A stretch of 11,208 nucleotides of DNA, from assembly GCA_964558415.1 (NCBI GenBank), contig CAZLDI010000033.1:1-11208 (forward strand), in the 5' to 3' direction. A program made the position numbers and the translations under genes. This DNA is from CAZLDI01 sp964558415 (GTDB lineage: Bacteria > Chloroflexota > Dehalococcoidia > SM23-28-2 > RBG-16-64-32). This document shows, in pieces, positions 6,635-11,208 of the stretch (positions are counted from its first letter, which is position 1; the number at the start of each line of letters is the position of its first letter). The notes below the pieces were generated by a model. It saw only the letters and a list, made by a program, of their open reading frames with translations, was not told the origin of the DNA and did no database searches.

Positions 6635-6644
6635 TGCCATACTA
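6635..6644. promoter_or_regulatory. Shared divergent -10 region
   Basis: On the plus strand TGcCATACT (6635-6643) is an extended -10 for the acyltransferase gene. On the minus strand the same bases read TAGTAT (6644-6639), a -10 candidate for the GGQ gene. Expected plus transcription starts near 6650, leaving AAGGG and the TTG start in a 13-nt leader. The two promoters would then compete for the same site. Confidence 0.4.
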
Positions 6645-6662
6645 CGGAGCAAGGGAACGCCA

Positions 6663-7442
6663 TTGTCCATTGACAAGCGCGAACAGCAGGCCGTCGCGCG
6701 GTGGATGCCGCCGGCTAACACGCTCTTCAATCGCGCCCTGACGTTTCTCGTCGTCCAGACCTCTCGGCTCATTCTGCGCCGCCTCAACTCCATCACCATC
6801 GATGGCGCCGACACGTTTCAGTCGGCGTTGGACCGCGGCGACAGGGGCTTGCTCACCTTCTGTAACCACGTTTCGATATTCGACGATCCGTTGCTGCTCT
6901 GCAACCTGCCTCTGCCGCGATACCCGCAGATCCGTTGGGTGGCCGCAGACGCCATTAACTTCTTCGGCTCTCGATGGAAGGCCTTCATCTTCCGCGCCGG
7001 CAAGGCGGTGCCCATCGTGCGGGGCGCCGGCATGGGGCAAACCGGGTTCGATTTTCTGCGGGACCGCCTGAACGAGGGCGGTTGGGTGCAGATATTCCCC
7101 GAGGGCGGCCGCACGCGCGATCCGGACGCGTTGCTGAGCCGCGACTTCAAGGCCGGCATCGGCCGCCTGATGGCCGAGACCCAACCGCTGGCGCTCCCCT
7201 TCTACCACCACGGCATGCGACAAGTGCTTCCCATAGGCGCGAAATTACCGCGCTCGCGGCAGCGCGTGCGACTCCGGTTCGGCCAGCCGCTCGATTGTGC
7301 AGACCTCGTCCGCGAAGCCGGTGGGGCCGCCTCGGGCCCGCAGTTGTGGGAGGCGCTCACCGAGCGCGCGCATGACGAACTGAGGCGACTGGAGCTGTCG
7401 ATCAACCCGGCCGCGCGCGAGCCACTGGAGGTGCACTCCTGA
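6663..7442 (+). CDS. Tafazzin-like 1-acylglycerol-phosphate acyltransferase
   Basis: A 259-residue member of the PlsC/LPLAT acyltransferase superfamily, which transfers acyl groups to lysophospholipids at the membrane face. The catalytic HX4D motif is NHVSIFDD (His69, Asp74), and the glycerophosphate-binding motif is FPEGGRTRD (145-153). Sequence around these is closer to mitochondrial tafazzin than to PlsC: FDFLRDRLNEGGWVQIFPEG (129-148), KAGIGRLMAE (163-172), LPFYHHGMRQVLP (178-190) and GKAVPIVRGAG (113-123) line up with tafazzin blocks I recall. An N-terminal hydrophobic helix (about 21-38) may bind membrane. I chose TTG 6663 because AAGGG (6651-6655) precedes it by 7 nt and the -10 box lies just upstream; ATG 6597 would fall before that promoter and overlap the GGQ gene. 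It overlaps the next gene by 4 nt (CTGA). Physiological acyl acceptor unknown. Confidence 0.85.
   Translation: MSIDKREQQAVARWMPPANTLFNRALTFLVVQTSRLILRRLNSITIDGADTFQSALDRGDRGLLTFCNHVSIFDDPLLLCNLPLPRYPQIRWVAADAINFFGSRWKAFIFRAGKAVPIVRGAGMGQTGFDFLRDRLNEGGWVQIFPEGGRTRDPDALLSRDFKAGIGRLMAETQPLALPFYHHGMRQVLPIGAKLPRSRQRVRLRFGQPLDCADLVREAGGAASGPQLWEALTERAHDELRRLELSINPAAREPLEVHS
7427..7431 (+). promoter_or_regulatory. Shine-Dalgarno GGAGG placing the SDR start at CTG 7439
   Basis: A full GGAGG lies inside the end of the acyltransferase gene, 7 nt before CTG 7439. No ATG, GTG or TTG lies in the SDR frame between the upstream in-frame stop (7373-7375) and GTG 7520, so this site decides the start. Confidence 0.75.
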
Positions 7443-8353
7443 TCCTTGTCGCGGGAGGCACGGGCTTCGTTGGGAGCGCCATCGTCCGCGAGCTTGCCTG
7501 CCGTGGCAAGCCGGTCGCGGTGCTCAGCCGCGACCCCGAAGCTAACGCGGCTCGCTTTGCCGGCTTGGGCATCGATCTCCGCCGAGGGGACGTTCGCGAC
7601 GCAGACTCGCTCCGACCTGCGTCGCGGGGCGTCGACACCGTTATCGGTTGCCAGCAGTTCCCCAACTCACCGATTGAGAACCCGGCGAAGGGTCACACGT
7701 TCGATGTGATTGATGCTCAGGGCACCGAGAATCTCGTTTCTGCGGCCAAAGAGGCAGGCGTTCACCGGTATATCTATCTCAGCGGCGCAGGGGCCGCACA
7801 GGATGCTGAGCGCCACTGGTTCCGCGCTAAATGGCGTGCCGAGAACGCCGTAAGGGAGAGCGGGATGACCCACGTAATCTTCCGTCCGTCCTGGATATAC
7901 GGTCCGGAAGACCGTGCGCTCAACCGCTTCCTGGGGATGGCGCGCTTCCTCCCCTTCGTCCCGCTGATTGGCGCCGCCGGCAAACAGCGGCTGCGGCCAG
8001 TCTTTGTTGACGACGTCGCCCGCGCGGTCGCTGACGCGGTAGACAATCCGAATGCCGCCGCCCAGACGTTCGAGATCGGCGGGCCGCAGGTGCTGACGAT
8101 GAAGGAGATCGTCGGTACGGCTCTAAGCGTGGTCGGCAAGCGTCGCCTGCTCCTGGCCGTGCCGAAGGGCATGATGAAGCTAGCGGCGTCGGTGCTGCAG
8201 TTCGCGCCCGGCCGGCCTCTCACGCCGGACGCGGTGGACTTCATCACTGCGGACGCGCTCGGCGACCCCGGCGAAGTGGAGCGAGTGCTCGGCTTGAAGA
8301 TGACGCCACTGCAGGAGGCGCTTCGGACGTACCTGATGCCGCCCCGAACATGA
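7439..8353 (+). CDS. NDUFA9-like atypical SDR, probable CTG start
   Basis: A 304-residue NAD(P)-binding protein of the atypical short-chain dehydrogenase group related to the complex I accessory subunit NDUFA9. The protein begins ILVAGGTGFVG with the Rossmann glycine motif at 6-12, as expected for a family starting M-I/K-ILV-x-G. Further family marks are YIYLSGAGA (111-119), WFRAKWRAEN (127-136) with Lys131, FRPSWIYGP (148-156), and VFVDDVARAV. The catalytic Tyr of classical SDRs is replaced in the YxxxK position (Trp127), as in many atypical members that bind but may not reduce. The first ordinary start (GTG 7520) would delete the nucleotide-binding motif, so translation most likely begins at CTG 7439. 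The CTGA overlaps the acyltransferase stop and is preceded by GGAGG. The 3' end overlaps the SRPBCC gene by ATGA. Its ligand, perhaps a quinone or lipid, is inferred only from relatives. Confidence 0.88.
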   Translation: MILVAGGTGFVGSAIVRELACRGKPVAVLSRDPEANAARFAGLGIDLRRGDVRDADSLRPASRGVDTVIGCQQFPNSPIENPAKGHTFDVIDAQGTENLVSAAKEAGVHRYIYLSGAGAAQDAERHWFRAKWRAENAVRESGMTHVIFRPSWIYGPEDRALNRFLGMARFLPFVPLIGAAGKQRLRPVFVDDVARAVADAVDNPNAAAQTFEIGGPQVLTMKEIVGTALSVVGKRRLLLAVPKGMMKLAASVLQFAPGRPLTPDAVDFITADALGDPGEVERVLGLKMTPLQEALRTYLMPPRT

Positions 8354-8826
8354 TCCACGTCTTTGAGTGCGAACAGGTCGTGATCGCCCGCCGCGACGAC
8401 GTCTTTCGCTTCTTCGAAGACCCGCGGAATCTTTCGAAGATCTCGCCGCCGTCCCTGGTGGTCGATGAGCAAACAGCCGACTACCCGCCGATGTCGGTGG
8501 GCCTGGAGATAGCCCACCCGATCAGATGGTTTGGCCTGAGCGTCCAGTGGCGCTCGCGAATCACTGAGTACGATCCGCCACGACGCTTCGTCGATGAGCA
8601 GATCAGGGGGCCGTATCGCTCCTGGCGGCATGAGCATTCCTTCGAGGACGCGGGTAATCGGACGCTCATGCGAGATCGCGTGCAGTACGAGCTTCCGTTC
8701 GGTATTCTTGGGGAGATAACGCGTCGGCTCGTTGTCGCGCGCCAACTGCGATCGATCTTCGACTATCGCGCTCGCCGCGTCGCTGAGGTGTTCCTGCCCA
8801 AAACGACAGATGCGCCGACCTGTTAA
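8350..8826 (+). CDS. SRPBCC (START/Bet v1-like) ligand-binding protein
   Basis: A 158-residue protein of the SRPBCC fold, a helix-grip domain with a deep hydrophobic cavity. It resembles the COG4276 group often found beside or fused to atypical SDRs. Visible blocks are the N-terminal strand FECEQVVIARRDDVFRFFEDPRNL (5-28), ISPP (31-34), VQWRSRITEYDPPRRFVDEQ (65-84), GPYRSWRHEHSFE (87-99) and VQYELPFGILG (111-121), then a long C-terminal helix (about 123-147). It has no signal peptide. ATG 8350 overlaps the SDR stop by 4 nt, so translation is coupled to the SDR, and a shared ligand is plausible. Some homologues are mislabelled cell-division inhibitor in databases; nothing here supports that. 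Confidence 0.85.
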   Translation: MIHVFECEQVVIARRDDVFRFFEDPRNLSKISPPSLVVDEQTADYPPMSVGLEIAHPIRWFGLSVQWRSRITEYDPPRRFVDEQIRGPYRSWRHEHSFEDAGNRTLMRDRVQYELPFGILGEITRRLVVARQLRSIFDYRARRVAEVFLPKTTDAPTC

Positions 8827-8855
8827 ACGGCGGCGATCACCACCCCGGAGGACTC

Positions 8856-10520
8856 ATGACCACCCAACAGACCGAGACTGAATCGCTAGCAGCCGCCCGT
8901 ACGCTCACAGACCTCGCCGCTGACGTCGCTACCGCCGCGATCGCCTCCGGCTCCCGCCTGACGGACGCCGGCCGCGCTATCGACAACCACCAGGTTCACG
9001 CGGAGCGGATCGCCTTGCTCGCCACCGAGGCGCGCGCCGCCCGGGAGCTGACTGCTTACGCTGAGCAGCTGGCCGCGTCAGGCAAGCGAAGCCCGCTCGC
9101 CGAAGACCAGGCACTCGTCTTCGCTGCGGAGGTCGTGCATCGCGCTCGCGGCGCTGCCGAGATCCACGCCCAGGAGTTCGCGCTTGATCGCGGCGTCGAC
9201 GCGCGCCTGCATGATTCCGGCGTCAGTGCCCTTGTCCGCGGCGGCCTGGGAGACGCCTTCGTGCGCTCTATCGGCGCACGCGTCATCGACTCGCGCGGCG
9301 CATTCACAGTGGAGCTGGACGATCCGGTCGCCAATATGACCCGGGACACCGCTCGCTCGTTCGCCCGCACGGAATGGGCGCCGGTGGCCCACGAGATGCA
9401 CCGGCAGGACTTCCTGGTACCCGAACCGATCATTGCGAAGATGGCCGGCCTCGGCCTTTTCGGCTGCTCAGTCCCCGAATCCTATGGCGGCACCGAGATG
9501 GGCTATCTCACTATGGTCGTGCTGACAGAAGAGCTCTCCGCCGTCTCGCTTGTTGCCGGCAGCCTAATCACCCGCTCGGAGATACTTACTCGCGCTCTCC
9601 TGCAGGGTGGCACCGAAGAACAGCGAGAGCGCTGGCTCCCGCGCATCGCCTCCGGTGAGCTGCTGGTCGGCGTCTCCGTGACGGAACCTGACATCGGCTC
9701 CGATGTCGCCTCCGTGAGCTGTCGCGCGTCACCGGGCGAACACGACGGCCGGAAGGGCTGGTTCATCGAAGGCGCCAAGGCCTGGTCAACCTTCGCCGGC
9801 CGCGCCAACATCCTCGCGCTCCTCGCGCGCACTGACCCGGATCCGGCGTTAGGCAATCGCGGCCTCTCCCTGTTCATCGTGCCGAAGGACCCCTACGACG
9901 GCCACCACTTCGAGCACCGGCAGCCGGAGGGCGGAACCATCACCGGCACGGCCAACCCGACCCCCGGCTACCGCGGCATGCACTCCTTTACCCTCGCGAT
10001 CGACGGGTACTTCGTGCCGGAGGAGAACCTCGTGGGTGGTGAAGCTGGTCTGGGCAAAGGGTTTTACCTCCAGATGGGCGGCTTCGCGGCGGGCCGCCTC
10101 CAGACCGGCGGCCGAGCCACCGGTCTGGGCCAAGCCGCGCTGGAGAAGGCCTGCAACTACGCCAGCGACCGTAAGCAGTTCGGGCGGCCGATCGCGGACT
10201 ATCAGCTAACGCAGCACAAGATCGGGCGCATGGCCACGCACGTCGCCGCCGGCCGCCACCTCACCTATGCCGCCGCCCGAGCGATGGAGGGTGATGAAAG
10301 CGCCAGCATGGAAGCAGCGATGTGCAAGCTCTTCGCGAGCGACGTCGCCGTCTGGGTCTCGCAGGAGGCCCAGCTCATTCACGGCGGCTGGGGCTACTCC
10401 GAAGAAGACCCCGTCGCTCGCTACGTTGTGGATGCCCTCGTCCTCCCCATCTTCGAAGGTGTCAAGCCGATCCTCGAGCTGAAGGTGATCGCGCGGCAGT
10501 TGCTGGCGGGACAGGGGTAA
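8856..10520 (+). CDS. Acyl-CoA dehydrogenase, methylsuccinyl-CoA dehydrogenase-like
   Basis: A 554-residue FAD acyl-CoA dehydrogenase, about 170 residues longer than ordinary family members. The extra N-terminus (1-150) is helical, with the block GRAIDNHQVHAERIALLATE (39-58), as in (2S)-methylsuccinyl-CoA dehydrogenase of the ethylmalonyl-CoA pathway. The core has a helical part (about 155-265), VTEPDIGSDVAS (275-286), GAKAWSTFAGRANI (306-319), the Mcd-like PGYRGMHSFTLAIDGYFVPE (370-389), RLQTGGRATGLGQAALE (414-430), DRKQFGRPIADYQLTQHKIG (438-457), and GGWGYSEEDPVARYVVDA (510-527). Glu534 in FEGVKPIL is at the position of the catalytic base of the short-chain type. GGAGG (8847-8851) precedes ATG 8856 by 4 nt. 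It begins 29 nt after the SRPBCC gene and may be cotranscribed with it. No crotonyl-CoA carboxylase/reductase or ethylmalonyl-CoA mutase lies nearby, so the substrate is inferred; a 2-methyl-branched acyl-CoA is the alternative. Confidence 0.85.
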   Translation: MTTQQTETESLAAARTLTDLAADVATAAIASGSRLTDAGRAIDNHQVHAERIALLATEARAARELTAYAEQLAASGKRSPLAEDQALVFAAEVVHRARGAAEIHAQEFALDRGVDARLHDSGVSALVRGGLGDAFVRSIGARVIDSRGAFTVELDDPVANMTRDTARSFARTEWAPVAHEMHRQDFLVPEPIIAKMAGLGLFGCSVPESYGGTEMGYLTMVVLTEELSAVSLVAGSLITRSEILTRALLQGGTEEQRERWLPRIASGELLVGVSVTEPDIGSDVASVSCRASPGEHDGRKGWFIEGAKAWSTFAGRANILALLARTDPDPALGNRGLSLFIVPKDPYDGHHFEHRQPEGGTITGTANPTPGYRGMHSFTLAIDGYFVPEENLVGGEAGLGKGFYLQMGGFAAGRLQTGGRATGLGQAALEKACNYASDRKQFGRPIADYQLTQHKIGRMATHVAAGRHLTYAAARAMEGDESASMEAAMCKLFASDVAVWVSQEAQLIHGGWGYSEEDPVARYVVDALVLPIFEGVKPILELKVIARQLLAGQG

Positions 10521-10523
10521 GAG

Positions 10524-10649
10524 ATGCAAAGCGACCCCGACAAGGACTTGGATACTCTGATGCGTCTACTGATCAACCTGGGCGGCCTTGCCGTTACCGG
10601 GGCGCTGGTCGCTCTGGTAGTGGCGACTATCGTGGCTTGGTCGGACTAA
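10524..10649 (+). CDS. 41-residue single-span membrane protein
   Basis: A short frame beginning 3 nt after the acyl-CoA dehydrogenase stop. The AGGGG ribosome site (10513-10517) ends 6 nt before ATG 10524. The protein has a polar acidic N-terminus (MQSDPDKDLDTL), then a hydrophobic stretch from about residue 15 to 39 with Gly and Ala packing residues (LGGLAVTGALVALVVATIVA), ending WSD. This predicts one transmembrane helix with the acidic N-terminus on one side and almost nothing on the other. I do not recognise a family. Position and ribosome site suggest cotranslation with the dehydrogenase. It could be a membrane anchor or small regulator for it, but that is a guess. It converges with the PPOX gene. 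Confidence 0.65.
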   Translation: MQSDPDKDLDTLMRLLINLGGLAVTGALVALVVATIVAWSD

Positions 10650-10682
10650 GCTCGTCGTCCGGACGGCGGGTGAATGCATCGC

Positions 10683-11090
10683 TCAGCGGCCCGCCCGCCC
10701 GTCGAACTCCAAGAATCGTCGTGGGTGCAGTCGGATCGTGATCGCGTCCTCGCCAGCCGTCATCTCGATGTAGCGACGGGCGATGTCTTCGCCAAGGTAA
10801 CGGGCGGCGAGGCGAAGCCGGTCGGCGTTGGAAAGGGGCTGACCGATCTCGGCCCGGCCGCGGGCCGTCACGGCGTAATACGGTAGAGTCCGCCGGTCGA
10901 CTACCAGTGAGATCTCCGGGTTCGCCTCCACGTTCCGGTGCTTCTGAGACCCACGGCCCGTGCTGATCACGAAGGCGCCGTCGTCGTACAGGTACCAGAC
11001 GGGTGCGGCGTGCGCGCGGCCCTTCGCATCCACCGTCGCCAGGACGGCCACATTGGCCTCTTTCAGGAATGCATCTCGCTTTTCGCTCAT
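10683..11090 (-). CDS. PPOX-class flavin/F420-binding protein
   Basis: A 135-residue split-barrel protein of the pyridoxamine-5'-phosphate-oxidase-like superfamily, of the small type often annotated F420-dependent. Core blocks are VAVLATVDAKGRAHAAPVW (14-32), FVISTGRGSQKHRNVEANP (40-58), ISLVVDRR (60-67), YYAVTARGRAEI (71-82) and the C-terminal IRLHPRRFLEF (119-129). Length is normal for the family. Relatives bind F420, FMN or haem and act as dimers in the cytoplasm; the cofactor here cannot be told from sequence. ATG 11090 lacks a convincing ribosome site, but a TAGAAT -10 box lies 6 nt upstream, so the message may be leaderless. It is divergent from tRNA-Gly(CCC) and convergent with the small membrane protein gene. 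Confidence 0.88.
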   Translation of the reverse strand: MSEKRDAFLKEANVAVLATVDAKGRAHAAPVWYLYDDGAFVISTGRGSQKHRNVEANPEISLVVDRRTLPYYAVTARGRAEIGQPLSNADRLRLAARYLGEDIARRYIEMTAGEDAITIRLHPRRFLEFDGRAGR

Positions 11091-11096
11091 GCGACT

Positions 11097-11102
11097 ATTC
11101 TA
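11097..11102 (-). promoter_or_regulatory. -10 box TAGAAT for the PPOX gene, possibly leaderless
   Basis: On the minus strand TAGAAT ends 6 nt before the PPOX ATG. A start site 6-7 nt downstream would fall on the A of ATG, giving a leaderless message. This agrees with the missing Shine-Dalgarno. The -35 region is weak. Confidence 0.4.
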
Positions 11103-11113
11103 TCCGTGTCCCG

Positions 11114-11122
11114 TGCTAAAAT
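11114..11122 (+). promoter_or_regulatory. Extended -10 promoter for tRNA-Gly(CCC)
   Basis: TGcTAAAAT lies 31 nt before the mature tRNA 5' end, the right place for a tRNA promoter with a short processed leader. It stands back-to-back with the PPOX -10 box. Confidence 0.55.
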
Positions 11123-11131
11123 CGACGCTGC

Positions 11132-11147
11132 GAGCCCAGACGGGCTC
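11132..11147 (+). other. Hairpin in the tRNA-Gly(CCC) leader
   Basis: GAGCCC (11132-11137), loop AGAC, GGGCTC (11142-11147): a perfect 6-bp stem ending 6 nt before the tRNA. There is no T-run, so it is unlikely to be a terminator. It may mark the 5' leader for RNase processing. Confidence 0.4.
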
Positions 11148-11153
11148 CAGGGC

Positions 11154-11208
11154 GCGGGAGTAGCTCAGTGGTAGAGCATCTGCTTCCCAAGCAGAGGGTC
11201 GCGGGTTC
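11154..11208 (+). tRNA. tRNA-Gly(CCC), 3' end cut by window edge
   Basis: The 5' acceptor strand GCGGGAG begins at 11154, followed by a D-arm (GCTCAGTGGTAGAGC). The anticodon stem is TCTGC / GCAGA (11179-11183, 11191-11195), with loop TTCCCAA giving anticodon CCC at 11186-11188, which reads GGG. The T-arm is cut at the window end. Apart from the anticodon loop it matches the TCC tRNA at the left edge over the shared part. Confidence 0.96.

Noticed and set aside
6456..6662. Longer start for the acyltransferase (6456 or ATG 6597)
   Set aside because: It would run antisense through the GGQ gene and begin before the likely promoter; TTG 6663 has AAGGG at correct spacing.
7774..8745. 323-residue minus-strand frame opposite the SDR and SRPBCC genes
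   Set aside because: It is a shadow of high-GC coding sequence. The plus-strand genes have clear motifs and overlaps, and this frame has none.
10650..10690. Possible terminator between the small membrane protein and the PPOX gene
   Set aside because: There is a GTCCGGAC palindrome (10657-10664) and a loose GGCGGG...CCCGCC pair with a long loop, but no good stem with a T-run.
1..11208. CRISPR array, toxin-antitoxin or phage-defence system
   Set aside because: No regularly spaced repeats and no such protein families were seen; the genes are metabolic, lipid-related or translational.

Overview
This window looks like part of a high-GC bacterial chromosome or metagenome contig, most likely from the Chloroflexota, with Actinomycetota as the second choice. 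The evidence for that is a DUF3090-type protein with a C-terminal CxxC...HxC motif, a family I know mainly from those two phyla; an acyl-CoA dehydrogenase resembling methylsuccinyl-CoA dehydrogenase; a PPOX/F420-type flavoprotein; and extended -10 promoters of the form TGnTAnnnT. This assignment is inference from family recall, not a search. Both window ends lie inside tRNA-Gly genes: TCC anticodon cut at the left edge, CCC anticodon cut at the right edge.

Layout. (1) 1-2139: the 3' part of tRNA-Gly(TCC), an alpha/beta hydrolase (+) and a convergent nitrilase-superfamily amidohydrolase (-), then an AT-richer gene-free stretch. That stretch holds a good TATAAT box and a decayed second copy of the 3' half of the same tRNA-Gly(TCC), whose T-loop is interrupted by a 22-bp GC-rich palindromic insert. 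The 2-kb segment between the two tRNA copies looks like a decayed tRNA-associated insertion, but no integrase is present. (2) 2140-4716: the DUF3090 gene, then leuC and leuD overlapping by 4 nt (isopropylmalate isomerase, leucine synthesis). An 8-bp-stem palindrome follows leuD and separates it from the convergent next unit. (3) 6611-4746 (-): a small GGQ release-factor-like protein, then a D-arabinono/L-gulono-lactone oxidase-type flavoprotein. (4) 6663-8826 (+), divergent from unit 3: a tafazzin-like acyltransferase, an NDUFA9-like atypical SDR and an SRPBCC protein, coupled by CTGA and ATGA overlaps. The SDR has no ATG, GTG or TTG before its Rossmann motif and almost certainly starts at CTG. 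(5) 8856-10649 (+): a 554-residue acyl-CoA dehydrogenase with the long helical N-terminus of methylsuccinyl-CoA dehydrogenases, followed after 3 nt by a 41-residue single-span membrane protein. (6) 11090-10683 (-): a PPOX-class flavoprotein, possibly leaderless, divergent from tRNA-Gly(CCC).

How they fit together. leuCD is a core biosynthetic unit. The acyltransferase, SDR and SRPBCC genes are packed so tightly that they probably share one membrane-lipid or hydrophobic-cofactor job. I see no CRISPR array, transposase, integrase or defence system. The most unusual items are the interrupted tRNA remnant, the CTG start, the tafazzin-like enzyme, the GGQ protein with an extra C-terminal domain, and the small membrane protein.
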